This document shows, in pieces, positions 13,199 through 25,516 of a stretch of 64,000 nt of DNA (its first letter is position 1; the number at the start of each line of letters is the position of its first letter). Made by a program: the position numbers and the translations under genes. This DNA is from Elysia chlorotica (lineage: Eukaryota; Mollusca; Gastropoda; Plakobranchidae): positions 95,352-159,351 of the forward strand of contig RQTK01000305.1 in NCBI GenBank assembly GCA_003991915.1, in the 5' to 3' direction. The notes below the pieces were generated by a model. It had not been told where the DNA came from, searched no databases, and was given only the letters and a program-made list of their open reading frames with translations.

Positions 13199-13432
13199 TA
13201 GTTGAGTTGGTTTAACGTCCAACATCAGCACTATATAGGCTACATTGAGGACAGGTCCCAAGACAGACGTCTGACAATTTAATGTGCTGCCACACACGAG
13301 AAAGGGTGGGGATACCATGACTCATGTCTGACCTGGTCATATTATACTGACACCGACCCAACCAGTAGGGAGTGAAATCGCCAGGGCTCGAACCATGGAC
13401 CGTTGCGTCGGAAGCCGATGTTCTACCCTAGC
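13199..13432 (-). mobile_element. tRNA-derived SINE, type 1
   Basis: In reverse it has head, body and the tail GTTAAACCAACTCAAC-like end. The A-box end is cut short at TAGGGTAGAACATC. Confidence 0.88.
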
Positions 13433-13980
13433 GAAACAAGGAGTAAAGATAATATGTGCACAAACAAACAGTCTTAATTAATTAATGTAGGGAAAGTGGC
13501 AGATGCATTGAAACCAGCAAAGGATCGAAAAGTGTAGAGGGAGGGGCAGGATTGCCAACGCTTAAAAAAAACACGGGGCTTGATCGATGGCGGTAAAGGT
13601 TAGTGAGTATATTAACATCTTTGAGTCAAAATGTCGTGAGGTAGGTTTTTAGAAGAAAGTTTTTAGTGTTACAATCATAATGATATACATAAACCTGTAT
13701 TTCACAAGTGGCCTTATTAGAGTTCCCACCTTAATCAAGGAATCAAAATTGTGTCATGATATATGATAAAAGCGTAGTTGTTGTTTTTTAATCACGAGAC
13801 TATGAGTAGCACTCCAGCTTAAATTATCTCCTTATATATGTATTTAAATTACAAACTTTGAGTTTAAAAAAGCATCGCTAATAATTAACGGCAATTTTAG
13901 ATATTTGTTATAAAAAGAAAACAAAAGCGAATAAACAAAATTTATGGGGTGGGGTGTATCATGTTCAATATCTCACATTC
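13433..13980. other. No gene seen
   Basis: This is AT-rich unique DNA before the satellite block. Confidence 0.5.
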
Positions 13981-14366
13981 AAAAACCAGGTAAAAGAATT
14001 CGAACGACCAACGCTTAAAAAACGATCAAATGACAATAAACACAATACTAGCCGTGTTCACAACGGAAGGTGAGAGAATATCTACTCACCAAGGCTTCCA
14101 AAAATAGTAGGCCAAGTCACCGAAGTAGACAAATATTTGTACTAATACCCAAATTGAACTGTAGTTTTTAACGTTTCGGCACAGTTAGAACAGTTTACAT
14201 TTTTATTGTGTGGGCTGTGTGAGCTGCACAAATAAAACTTTCTAAGTATAGGTCTGTCCTAACTTTTATACGAATTTGATAGAAATACATCATTAGTATT
14301 ATTGTTATCCAGAAATGTGTTCACGTAAATAACTTGGTGACTTGGCCTGTACTTGCGGATGCCTTG

Positions 14367-15070
14367 CTACTCACCAGTATAAAGTCACAATCTCAACTCA
14401 CCAGTATAAAGTCACAATCCAAACTCACCAGTATAAAGTCACAATCCCAACTCACCAGTATAAAGTCATAATCCCAACTCACCAGTATAAAGTCACAATC
14501 CCAACTCATCAGTTAAAGTCACAATCCCAACTCATCAGTTAAAGTCACAATCCCAACTCACCAGTGTAAAGTAAGAATCCCAACTCACCAGTATAAAGTC
14601 ACAATCCCAACTCATCAGTATAAAGTCACAATCTCAACTCACCAGTTTAAAGTCACAACCCCAACTCACCAGTATAAAGTCACAATCCCAACTCACCAGT
14701 ATAAAGTCACAATCCCAACTCACCAGTATAAAGTCACAATCCCAACTCACCAGTATAAAGTCACAATCCCAACTCACCAGTATAAAGTCACAATCCCAAC
14801 TCACCAGTGTAAAGTCACAATCCCAACTCACCAGTATAAAGTCACAATCCCAACACACCAGTATAAAGTCACAATCCCAACTCACCAGTAAAAAGTCACA
14901 ATCCCAACTCACCAGTATAAAGTTACAATCCCAACTCACCAGTATAAAGTCACAATTCCAACTCACCAGTATAAAGTCACAATCCCAACTCACCAGTTTA
15001 AAGTCACAATCCCAACTCACGAGTATAAAGCCACAATCCCAACTCACCAGTATAAAGTCACAATTCCACT
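14367..15070. repeat. 27-bp minisatellite, about 26 copies
   Basis: The unit is CCAGTATAAAGTCACAATCC plus CAACTCA. It is close to uniform with point variants, and some units are 26 bp. A unit length divisible by three creates long artificial open frames on both strands. Three more units occur at 16351-16437 and one partial unit at about 15513-15540. Confidence 0.97.
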
Positions 15071-15120
15071 GCACCAGAAGCGCGTAAAAAGTCATGTCAG
15101 TACCCAGTCCCAGATTAGGT

Positions 15121-15351
15121 GGGGGGCGCGGTGGCCCTGGGGTAGAGCATCGGCTTCCGACGCAAAAGGTCTGGATTCGAGCTCTGGCGATTGCGCTCCC
15201 TACTGGTTGGTTCGGTGCCAATTTAATGTGACGGGCTGAGACAAGAGTCATGGTATCCCCGCCCTGTCTCGTGTGTGGCAGTACATAACATTGTCAGACG
15301 TCATTCTTGGGGCTCGTCCTCTATATAGACTATTGGACGTTAAACCAACTC

Positions 15352-15398
<47 letters not shown>
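15121..15398 (+). mobile_element. tRNA-derived SINE, type 1, complete with (CAA)n tail
   Basis: Forward orientation: GGGCGCGGTGGCCCTGGGGT (A box), GGATTCGAGCTCTGG (B box), body TTTAATGTGACGGGCTGAGA, then ATTGGACGTTAAACCAACTC and a CAA tail from 15349 to 15398. This copy defines the full element of about 230 bp plus tail. Confidence 0.93.
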
Positions 15399-15559
15399 AT
15401 TCCAAAAGAGTAAAAGAATTCGAACGACCGACCAACCTTTAAGAATAAAAAAAACGACAATAAACAAATAGCCGAGTTCACGACCGAAGGTAATAGAATA
15501 TCTACTCACCGGTGCAGTATAAAGTCACAATCACAACGCACCACAAGCGCGTAAAATAA

Positions 15560-16317
15560 TCATTTAAGTACCCAGTCCCATGCAAGGTCTATCCCTGTGT
15601 ATCCTTGAGTGAGTAGTAACAGTAAAGGCACTACAGGCCTAACTCACTCACTCACTCACTCACTCACTACTTCACTCACTCCCTCACCCAATCACCCACT
15701 CACTCACTCTCTCACTCACTCACTCACTCAGAAATGTAACTATTGCTTGGTTCCACTCCAATAACCCAGCAGGTCACGGAAGGCCTGATTGACCTTTAAT
15801 GGTAGAATAAATCGGTGGTCACTGAGGCGTGTCGGTTGATTTTGTTGTTGTTGAGTTGGTTAAAAGTCCAACATCAGAACTCACCCACTCACTCACTCAC
15901 TCACTCAGAGCTGTAATTATTGCTTGGTTCCACTCCAATAACCCAGCGGGTCACAGAAGGCTTGATTGACCTTTAATGGTATAATAAATTGGTGGTTACT
16001 GAGGCGTGTCGGTTGATTTTGTTGTTGTTGAGTTGGTTAAAAGTCCAACATCAGTACTATAAAGGCTATATTGTGGACGGACCCCAAGACTGACGTCTGA
16101 CAATTGTATGTGCTGCGACACACGAGACAGGATGGGGATAGCATGACTCTTGTCTCAGCCGGTCACATTAAGCTGACACCGGACCCAATCAGTGGGGAGG
16201 ACTCGAACCCGGGCCTTTTGCGTTAGAAGCCGATGTTCTACCCCAGGGCCACCGCACCTGCGAGGCGTGTCGGTCTCACGTAACTTTGATCTCTCTGTCT
16301 CTGTTTCTGTCTCTTTG

Positions 16318-16355
<38 letters not shown>

Positions 16356-16720
16356 GTATAAAGTCACAATCCCAACTCACCAGTATAAAGTCACAATCCC
16401 AACTCACCAGTATAAAGTCACAATCCCAACTCACCAGGCGCGCGCAAAAAAATCATTTGAGTACCCAGTCCCATGCAAGGTCTATCCCTGTGTATCCTTG
16501 AGTGAGTAGTACCAGTTATAGCACTAAGGGCCTCACTCACTCACTCACTCACTAACTACTTCACTCACTCACTCACTCACTCACTCACTCACTCAGAAAT
16601 GTAACTTTTGGTTGGTTTCACTCCAATAACCCAGCGGGTCACGGAAGGCTTGACTGACCTTTAATGGTAGAATAAATTGGTGATCACTGAGGCTTATCGG
16701 TATAACGTAAACTTTGACCC
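15560..16720. repeat. Composite satellite modules with (CACT)n runs
   Basis: The module AAATGTAACTATTGCTTGG ... CCAGCGGGTCACGGAAGG ... GGTGGTCACTGAGGC occurs three times (about 15731-15838, 15907-16010, 16594-16695). A second module, TACCCAGTCCCATGCAAGG ... TCCTTGAGTGAGTAG, occurs at 15570-15620 and 16460-16510. (CACT)n runs separate them, and three 27-bp minisatellite units and a SINE are embedded. Confidence 0.88.
16020..16260 (-). mobile_element. tRNA-derived SINE, type 1, inside the satellite block
   Basis: In reverse it has head and body well preserved and the tail GTTGTTGTTGAGTTGG (reverse of the CAA tail). A truncated tail-only piece of the same element lies at 15842-15880. Confidence 0.88.
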
Positions 16721-16736
16721 CTCTTTCTCTTTCTTT

Positions 16737-16827
16737 CTCTCTCTCACTCTCTCCCTCTCTTTCTCTCTCTCTCTCTTCTCTCGCTCGGTCTCTCTCTCTT
16801 TCTCTCTTTTTTTTTCTCTTACTCTCA

Positions 16828-16865
<38 letters not shown>

Positions 16866-16893
16866 ATCTCTCTCTTTTTCTCTCTCGCTCTCG
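16737..16893. repeat. TC-rich microsatellite
   Basis: This is a polypyrimidine array with a pure CT run at 16829-16861. Confidence 0.93.
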
Positions 16894-16965
16894 CTCTAGT
16901 GATAAAGCGTTGGTCTCAATATTGGAGGGTTCGCTGTTCGAATCCCACCTGCGGTCAAAAATGTA
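16894..16965 (+). mobile_element. tRNA-like SINE head of a third kind
   Basis: TCTAGTGATAAAGCGTTGGT (A box) and TGTTCGAATCCCACCTGC (B box) are well spaced and clear. The sequence after it does not match the body of types 1 and 2. Confidence 0.6.
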
Positions 16966-17104
16966 TTTATCGATTAACGTCTCCTTAATTTTGGTTTCCC
17001 TGAGGGATCCTATACGGCGTTGTCCATGATTATCTTAAAACAAACCTGTATACATAGAACATTATCAATATTTGAATACTACGGGGCTGATGCGGCGCAA
17101 GCTA

Positions 17105-17405
17105 TATAACGTTTATCTAAAGAGAGAGACAGAGAGCTAGACAGACAGACAGAACAGACAGACAGACAGAGACAGACAAAGACGAAGAACAAGAACAGAT
17201 GGGTAGAAAAAACACAGACTGACAAACAGTCAGCCAAACACCAGACACACAGGCATACAGAAATAGACAATGAGAGACAGACAGACAGGTTGAGACATAC
17301 ACAGAGACGAAGAAATAGAAGAAATAGAACGAGAAACCCAGACAAACAGTAAACAGACGGGCTGATAGAGGCCGACCCAGATAGATAAAAAGAGATAGAC
17401 AGGCT
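17105..17405. repeat. Degenerate AGAC/CAGA-rich tract
   Basis: CAGA repeats decay into mixed purine-rich sequence. The minus-strand open frames here are simple-repeat artefacts. Confidence 0.85.
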
Positions 17406-17604
17406 GGGTTTGACAAAATTAATAAGTAATGACAAATTTAATCAAACAGCACTTTGGCTAGTCGAAGCTCAAAATGCTTTACAATATCTACAAAAAAATA
17501 ATAAGGCAAGTCTTCACTTGCACAGACAACGTTGCCACTTCCATACAATAGAGCAATACGTGTACTAACAAACAAAAAAACAGGGAAAGGAAGCGATAGA
17601 CAGA

Positions 17605-17605
<1 letters not shown>

Positions 17606-17682
<77 letters not shown>
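17606..17682. repeat. (GA)n microsatellite
   Basis: This is a pure GA array. Confidence 0.95.
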
Positions 17683-17687
<5 letters not shown>

Positions 17688-19005
17688 TGAAACAGAGGTA
17701 AGGGAATATGAAATTCTGGCACTCTATTTTATGATCAAGTAAATGGATGCATCATTTCCTCATTTTTATGGTTTCCATTGGTTTTACCGGTTTTTCTATT
17801 TTTTTTTATATTTAGACGCAAATAAAAAGTTTTAGAGACTGTGCTTAATTCTGGGAACGTAAGCTCAACTTCAAGGCAACAAAACAAAACAAAAACAAAG
17901 TTAACACTAATGGTAATAAAAATAATATGTGAACTCAAAACAAAAGGGTTTTTCCGAAATGCATGATTATGAAGGTAGATGTCTATACCTTTTCAATATT
18001 CTTTTTAAAACCAGAATCCGTTCAGTCCTAAACATTTAATACAAAAATATATCCTCAAGGCATTGCATCTCTAAGCACTTTTTGTTTATACTTTCCTGGT
18101 ATGTAAAAATGATGGGATTTATTTTAGAAAGAGCGTCTAATAGATTGAGTACTTAATCAGCCGTTAAAGAGCACCAGAGTGAATGAGGCACTGATGTAGG
18201 TTATGAACTAGAGCCCTCTAAAGAATTAGAAACACTATATATTGACCTTTTTTTTTATTCAAATTTAATTGAATATCTCTGCCTCTAGAAATGATAGAGT
18301 TATAATTTTTTCAACTTCTTAAATTGTATTTGATGCTTTTTAGCACTGTATGAATAACTCCAAAAGTAAAATATCTGATTTGTGCCTGATTCACCCTGGT
18401 TCCCTCACATGTGTATTGGTGTAAACCATCCATTTTTATTATCCGTCTCATTAAAGTCGAAAGTATAAGTTGCAATTAATTCTTTTATTTCAAAAAATGT
18501 TTTAGAAAACATGCACAGAGATGGGAAAATAACTCAAATTAATAATGAGTTGTAAATCCTGTGGAGTTAAAAAAAATTCTGACTTTCAATTTTAAGGGTG
18601 GAAATAGAGGTAGTGTTTTATCAGTCATAAAATCACTTCACATTTTACATTTATATTCAAATTTTGTTTCGTAATCTGTAAAACTATTTGATAGCAATCA
18701 AGTACCTCGGGGATTTTTAATGGGTTTATAAGAGGGTGTCACTTTAGTGATAAAATTATTATCGATAAAGTATTGATTGACGCAACACTTGCATTGGCCA
18801 ATTTTATCATGATTGTGCAAAGCTGCTCTGAATTCCATCTGTTTGACCGATAAGACTACTTGAGATCTCAATCAAATTGTGATTACCCAGTTTCCTGGTT
18901 TTGCACACCTCATTGGTTCTTCGATAAGATTTCAATCTTGTAATGCTTTTTTTTTCACTCCATGTTGCATCTCAACTCTTTTACGTTGAAATCCACTATG
19001 TTTGA
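17683..19005. other. No gene seen
   Basis: This is the longest unique stretch in the left half. It is AT-rich with no recognisable exon. Confidence 0.5.
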
Positions 19006-19006
19006 T

Positions 19007-19007
19007 C

Positions 19008-19050
<43 letters not shown>
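19007..19050. repeat. (GA)n microsatellite
   Basis: This is a pure GA array. Confidence 0.95.
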
Positions 19051-19054
<4 letters not shown>

Positions 19055-19407
19055 TGTGTACATTTGAGTCTTGGTGTTTTCAAAGGCACTAGAGTAACCT
19101 CCCTTGCAATGCAGTGTCACTTTGTCGTCACGCAAGTGCACCTGTACCCTGTTAGTGATAGTCATAATGCAGACTTTGCGATCAACCTGACATAACGCAT
19201 GACGTCACTTAACCACTTGGGTATAGGGCTCTCTGATCGCTCATTGGTTCTATAAGTGTAGAATAGACATACAATTGGACGACTGTAAGAACGCCCTTGC
19301 GTATCCTCTTCATTTTCGCCTTGGGTCCCGTTACCGCAAGACATAAAATAGTTCAGATGGAATAATTATTTCTGTAAGAACAGACGGATAGGAGTCAGTA
19401 CTTTATA

Positions 19408-19582
19408 GTTGTAGTTGAGCTGCTTTAACGTCCATCATCAGCACAATATAGGCTATATTGTGGGCGGGCCCAGAGACTGGCGTCTGACAATTGTATGTGC
19501 TGCCACATGACTCCTGTCTCAGCCAGTAACATTAAACTGACACCGACCCAACCAGTAGGGAGCAAAATCGCCAGGGATCGAA
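19408..19582 (-). mobile_element. tRNA-derived SINE, type 1, truncated
   Basis: It has the reverse body and tail only. The region around CACACACGAGACAGGG is deleted, and the head is lost after GATCGAAAT, where ATCT repeats begin. Confidence 0.82.
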
Positions 19583-19584
19583 AT

Positions 19585-19689
19585 ATCTATATATCTATCT
19601 ATCTATCTATCTCTTTCTTTCCTCCCATCTACCTATCCACATATATATCTTTCTTTGTCGTCTGCCTCTCTCTCACTATCTCTTTCTAA

Positions 19690-19745
<56 letters not shown>

Positions 19746-19761
19746 TTCTCCATCTATCTAT

Positions 19762-19801
<40 letters not shown>

Positions 19802-19945
19802 TTATCTCTCTATTTATCTATTTATCTATTTATCTATTTATCTATCTATCTATCTATCTATCGATCAGTCTCACTCTCTCTCTCTCCTTCTCTCTCTCTC
19901 TCTATCTCTCTCTCTCTTTCACTCTCTCATTTTCTCTCTGGTGGA
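19585..19945. repeat. Compound (ATCT)n/(TC)n array
   Basis: ATCT units, a pure TC run (19691-19745), another ATCT block (19753-19862) and further TC-rich DNA follow one another. Confidence 0.95.
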
Positions 19946-20234
19946 TGGAGGAAACGAAAAAAAAGTCAAGTATGGTATATGAGTTTGTTTGTTTGTTTGT
20001 TTGTTTGTTTGCTTTGTTTTTTAACATTCGAGGAAATGTGACTTTAACAATTTTGAAAATTTGCTTGAGTATGAATGACTGCGTTGGATCATGTAGCATT
20101 GTTCAAATGTGATTATTTGAATGTTGAGTAGGAGATAAAAGAGAAGAGAAGGTTATATAACGAATGCAAACTAAGGATGAGGAGTGAGTTAGTGGGTAGC
20201 GTATTGAGAGAGATAGACACAGGGATAGAGGAAG

Positions 20235-20236
20235 AG

Positions 20237-20272
<36 letters not shown>
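20235..20272. repeat. (GA)n microsatellite
   Basis: This is a short pure GA array. Confidence 0.93.
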
Positions 20273-20277
<5 letters not shown>

Positions 20278-20905
20278 GTATAAGACTCATAAATCAACTA
20301 GCGAAATTGCACTGGAAAAAAAGCAGTCAGGTTGAATGAACTCAAGCCAAGAAAACACATTACCCAACTCATTCGTTTCACCCATTGTAGTTTTTGTACT
20401 CTCGAAAACAAAACTCTTTTGTGAAGCATTACGCAGTTCCGCTCCATTGAGCATGCGTGAAACTTAGGGCTACAGACCTTCGACATCTTTGTGGGGACAA
20501 AACAAAGGGGAAAACTAAACTTGAAGAAATAAATCATTAAATGGATTGTGTTTTTAGTTGTCAGGGTTGCCGAGTTCCTAACAGTAGCCCTAGTAAGCCT
20601 GCATTGATCCAAAGAACGAGAAATGTGACATAAATAGTATGTGTTATTGCTATAACAATGTTTTGTTTTGACGCTTGTGTTGTTATACTGCCTTTGTAGT
20701 TATGCAAAACTGTGTTTTGATAATAATAAAAAATAATACTATAACATAGCTTCAACTTTCATGGAAAATAATGTGCACGTATATTCTTATTATTCTTTTT
20801 GTGTGCAGAATATAAAGGTCGAATTTTACTCTACAAAATAATTATTGTGCAGTTATAATACTGAGATTTCGAATAATGAAGATTTGTATTGTATAAACGG
20901 CGCTG
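20273..20905. other. No gene seen
   Basis: This is AT-rich unique DNA. The 104-codon minus-strand open frame at 20298-20612 has no recognisable domain. Confidence 0.45.
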
Positions 20906-21136
20906 AGATGAATTGGTTTAACGTCCAACGTCAGCACTATATATGCTATATTGTAGACGAGCCACAGGACTGGCGTCTGACGATTTTGTGCGCTGTCACA
21001 CAGGCGACAGGGCGGGGATACCATGACTCCTGTTTCAGCCTGTCACATTGTACGGACATCGACCCAACCAGTTACAGGGGATCACCTCACAATCTGGAGA
21101 CCAAGGCACTTTCAATTGAGCCAGTTCGCCCCCCTT
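20906..21136 (-). mobile_element. tRNA-derived SINE, type 2 head with well-preserved shared body
   Basis: In reverse: GCGAACTGGCTCAATTGAAA ... TTGGTCTCCAGATTGTGAGG, then CTGGTTGGGTCGATGTCC and the body GCTGAAACAGGAGTCATGG as in type 1. It is the clearest case of a type 2 head on the type 1 body. Confidence 0.85.
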
Positions 21137-21299
21137 GTAATAACGGTACTGTCGTCTGTATTGCAATTTTTTTTAGTAATGGAGACTTGTTTTTTAAGTA
21201 CGGCAGTGCCATCGGTATTGCAATACTTATATATAATATATACATAATAAAAACATTATTTATTAATGTAGCAGGTCTGTAAAAAATAAAAAAATAAAC

Positions 21300-21595
<296 letters not shown>

Positions 21596-21614
21596 GTACA
21601 TGTATCGATGAAGG

Positions 21615-21790
21615 TTGACTGGTTGGTTTCCTAACTTGCAATGTCAGCAACTAAATTATCTCGTGACCCAATTCAGCCTCCGCTTGTAGCGTAATTGTAT
21701 ACTTAAAAAGACTCAATCAGTTGTGAACAAGAACTTGAACCCAGAACTCTTGATGAGAACTTTCGCGCTTTAACGCCTGGGGAAACTCGT
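21615..21790 (-). mobile_element. Possible decayed SINE
   Basis: It has a tail-like GTTGACTGGTTGGTTTCC, a short GTCAGCAACT part and, near 21735, AACTTGAACCCAGAACTC as a possible reversed B box. Similarity to types 1 and 2 is weak. Confidence 0.35.
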
Positions 21791-22087
21791 ACGGTGGTGA
21801 TATCCCTCCCCGCCCCTATAGCCGTTAGTTGTAGTTGTACTGTTGATGATAATAGCAATAATGATCACGATGATGAAGAGGTGTGGAATGTGGCTGTTAT
21901 AACGATGATGACGATAATCCTAGATATAGAAACTGTAACTAAAAGCATGTTGATATTTATACCGGTACTGATAGCGGTGATTGGTATTGATAATGGTGAT
22001 AATGAAAACAATCAGATAAATAAATGAGAGGTTATAGGTGTATTTCTAATGATAACCCTGTAAATAGCAGATGGTCATATTGTAAGT

Positions 22088-22089
<2 letters not shown>

Positions 22090-22162
<73 letters not shown>

Positions 22163-22221
22163 GGCAGACAGAGGGAAATAGAGACAAAGGCGGACAAAGA
22201 CAGAGACATATGGGCCTATAC

Positions 22222-22262
<41 letters not shown>

Positions 22263-22351
22263 GGCAGAGACAGAGACAGACAGAGACATACACACAGACA
22301 AACAGACAAACAGACAGGCATACAGACAGACAGACAAACAGGCAGGCATGC

Positions 22352-22422
<71 letters not shown>

Positions 22423-22437
22423 GGGAAATAGAGACAA

Positions 22438-22472
<35 letters not shown>

Positions 22473-22625
22473 GGGAAATAGAGACAAAGACAGACAGACA
22501 GACAGAGGGAAATAAAGACAGACAGACAGACAGACGGACAGACAGAGAGAGGGAGAGGCAATTAGTTAACCAAATACAAAGACAGGCAGACATGCAAACA
22601 TGCAGACATACAGACAGATAGATTG
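22090..22625. repeat. (CAGA)n array with higher-order structure
   Basis: CAGA blocks are interrupted by a recurring GGGAAATAGAGACAAAG segment (near 22172, 22421, 22472 and a variant at 22507), so the array has grown by duplication of longer units. Confidence 0.95.
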
Positions 22626-23035
22626 ACAGAGTGACAGGTCAAAAAATAATGTTTAAAGATATTTACAGGTGGCATCATAGGGGTCACTATCGACTGAGAA
22701 ACCGATGGCCCGCTGTTACAATATAATTTCCATGACCGCGACTTTTTTTAAGGGAGGAAATGACATAGCTTGTTTAAATGTTTATTTTATAAGATCAAGT
22801 TAGTGGTTCCAAACACCGCAACGTGATAATTATTACTTATTGTTGCCTTTAGTGAGCTCACTTCCCAAATAATGCAAATGGTATTATCCTTTAACTTACA
22901 TCTGTATGTGTATCATTTTTATTATACATTTAGGTTTAGCGTGGCTAATAAGAATCGTTACAACTTGATACATAAGTAAATAGTTTGATTTAGTCGCAAC
23001 AAGTGTACTATGATTTTGCACTAATAAAATGAGAG
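22626..23035. other. No gene seen
   Basis: This is an AT-rich unique stretch. Confidence 0.5.
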
Positions 23036-23352
23036 ATTGTGTTTTGTTGTTTTGTTGGGAGGTTGTTTTTTTTTTTGTATGTTTGTTCTGTTTTTTGTTG
23101 TTGTTGTTTTTGTTGTTTTCTGGTTGTTGTTTTTCTTGGGGGTGTTGGTTTTGTTGTTGTTGTTGCTGTTATTGTTTTTGTTTGTTTTTTTTGCTTTGTT
23201 TTGTTTTTGTTTTGTTTGTTGGTGGTGGTGGGTTCTTGTTTTTGTCTTGTTTTGTGGTGGGTTTTTTTTTGTTTGTTTGTTGTTGTTTTTGTTTTGTTTG
23301 TTTGTTTTTTGTTTTTTGTTTTTTTTTGTTGTTTTTTATTTGGGGGGGGGGG
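23036..23352. repeat. GT-rich (GTTTT)n-type low-complexity tract
   Basis: The plus strand is almost only G and T, ending in a run of about 12 G bases near 23342-23353. All open frames across it are Phe/Val/Leu/Cys-rich artefacts. Confidence 0.95.
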
Positions 23353-24786
23353 GTAATGCGAAGATAGTGATTATTAGATTCGAACTTTGCACCTCTCACT
23401 TGTCAGACTGGCTGGCTGAAGTATCAGCTTGCTGTGAAGATAAAGTAGCACAGAGGCGATGCTCTCTATTTTGTGTCTGCACCTAATACAGTCATACTTT
23501 ATAGGAGGCCTATATAACCAGAGGGTGTGGAATAGTCTATAGTCTCTGGTATAACCGTTTCGGGGTAGTATTATGTGTGTAAACGGGGCAATGTTTTTTT
23601 ATGTCATCCGTTTATTTGTTTTAGTAGTGCAGCTTAAACCTCATACGTAAATATATAAAGGTAATTTTATTTTACGAATGTTCATGGTATAGATTTTTAT
23701 TTAAATACAATATTTAACAGGATGGCCAATGTTGTTTGTTTGTTTGTTGCTGTTGGGTTTTGTTTTTTGTTTTTTTTTGTCTTTTGATATTGTTTTTTTT
23801 TTTTTTTGGAAAGGATGTTACTGTAAACTTTTGGTCTCGTGTGTTTTAAATTGACTGTGAAGTCTTAACTCGACATAATATTACGGTATTGTTTTCTGGG
23901 TTTTAACGTTTTAATCAAAAGTCGTTTGAAAAAAAACCAAAGAGCATGCGCGTGTACACCGAGTAAAATATGATCAATATTTTTTACAGTCAGCAGGCTA
24001 AGAAAATTTAAAGGCAAAAAAAAACCGTATTAATCACAAATACGTTTTCAAAGATAAGTGTTGACTGTTGAGCCCACAGGTTATAGATCTTTGCCTCTAT
24101 ATCCTGGAGTTGTACAAGATGGGAATTGCGACGTTTTCCTTCTTTCATCCGCAAACTGGATTGTCATCATTGTGTATAACTTAGGCCCACTTGAAACTTG
24201 AAGTCTGCGTGTAGGCACGTGAACACGGTTGCGAATTACACGTCCTTCTTTCCAACGTTTTCTTTTTAACCATAAAGACACCTGGCGTTATCTTGCCAGT
24301 CACTCACACTCTGGTTACGTCAGGGTGAATTAACATTAATTTATCTACACACGCAGGCCCTATAGCTCTCATGATTCAACAGAAGCATTGCGATAAGAGA
24401 ATCCATAACGAAAACGAAGACGGTAGATAAGGGAATGTGTCAATCTGCACCCGCATTCAATCATAGCCCTACGCTTGACTTACAGAGCCAATGAATGATC
24501 GGAAAAACCCACGCCTATAAGGAGCTAGCCTGTTTCATCCGTCATCGTCATGTCGACCCCAAAACTTGTAAATTTATATATAACCGGTGGTTTATCCTGG
24601 GCAGATAATATCCGTGTGAAAATGTTCCTGTGACGAACTCTCTCTCTCTCTTTTTTTTTACCAGAACACATGACTGATGAGTTAGTTAACCAATCATATC
24701 TAATCAGTCCGTGTGTTTAGTCTCCGGACATGAACACACATATAGTGTGACGGTGTGTCAGTCGTACATAGGCTAGGTCTAGTGAC
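23353..24786. other. No gene seen
   Basis: This is unique DNA with T-runs near 23760-23810. A weak reversed B-box-like GATTCGAACTTTGCACC lies at about 23368. Confidence 0.45.
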
Positions 24787-24826
24787 CTCATAGATATATA
24801 AATAGTGATATTTATATATCTATGAG
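24787..24826. repeat. Perfect 18-bp inverted repeat with a 4-base loop
   Basis: CTCATAGATATATAAATA at 24787-24804, GTGA, then the exact reverse complement at 24809-24826. It could form a cruciform or RNA hairpin. Confidence 0.95.
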
Positions 24827-24908
24827 TGACCTTGAATTGACCAAGAAGTTCGTCGATTTATATCCCTCTAGACATCCTATTATAGTAGACTTGGCCTTCC
24901 TCTTATTC

Positions 24909-24950
24909 AACATTATCATCGTCATCATCATCATCATCATCAAAACCACT

Positions 24951-24981
<31 letters not shown>

Positions 24982-25056
24982 CCACTATCATCATCATCAT
25001 CACATCATCATCATCATCATCATCATCATCTCATCATCATCATCATCAAAACCACT

Positions 25057-25111
<55 letters not shown>

Positions 25112-25116
25112 CCACT

Positions 25117-25154
<38 letters not shown>

Positions 25155-25180
25155 AACCTCTATCATCATCACCATCATCA
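24909..25180. repeat. (CAT)n array with recurring AAAACCACTAT interruptions
   Basis: The same short interruption (CAAAACCACTATCAT) recurs four times between CAT runs, showing growth in units of 35-75 bp rather than single triplets. Confidence 0.95.
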
Positions 25181-25445
25181 TTAGGACCTCCACCATCAAT
25201 TACGTTACCGTTATAATATCCCGTTCTTCTTCCCTCCCCATGTTGACATGACTGCGATGGTAATCAGACAGACAGATTCATAGTTAAAAGATAAAATAAC
25301 GCTCTCTTTTAACGATATTGCATGTTTCTATGTGTGCACAAGTACAATGCAGCTATTTAGACGTGTGTCGGATCGCTAAAGATATAATTATTCTAACGTA
25401 AAGGCGATTTATTAATTGATCTTAATTACAACTTCAGACCTAAGT

Positions 25446-25516
25446 TCTTCTTCTTCTTCTTCTTCTTCTTCTTCTTCTTCTTCTTCTTCTTCTTCTTCTT
25501 CTTCTTCTTCTTCTTC
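25446..25516. repeat. (CTT)n microsatellite
   Basis: This is a pure TTC array. Confidence 0.97.

Larger units (their letters stand above)
13985..15511. repeat. Direct ~100-bp repeats flanking the 27-bp minisatellite and a SINE
   Basis: GTAAAAGAATTCGAACGACC ... GTTCACAACGGAAGGT ... GAATATCTACTCACC occurs at about 13991-14092 and again at 15409-15511. The block between them contains the minisatellite and a complete plus-strand SINE with its CAA tail. Confidence 0.85.

Noticed and set aside
14367-15070. CRISPR-like regular direct repeats
   Set aside because: Units adjoin without unique spacers, and the DNA is animal nuclear DNA. It is a minisatellite.
14634-15251. 205-codon open frame on the minus strand with CDFILVSWD repeats
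   Set aside because: It is the 27-bp minisatellite read in a frame that never closes because the unit is a multiple of three, joined to a SINE at one end. There is no gene context or splice signal.
23029-23486. Phe/Val/Cys-rich open frame of 149 codons resembling a membrane protein
   Set aside because: It is a GT-rich low-complexity tract where stop codons are rare; overlapping frames look alike and there is no conserved motif.
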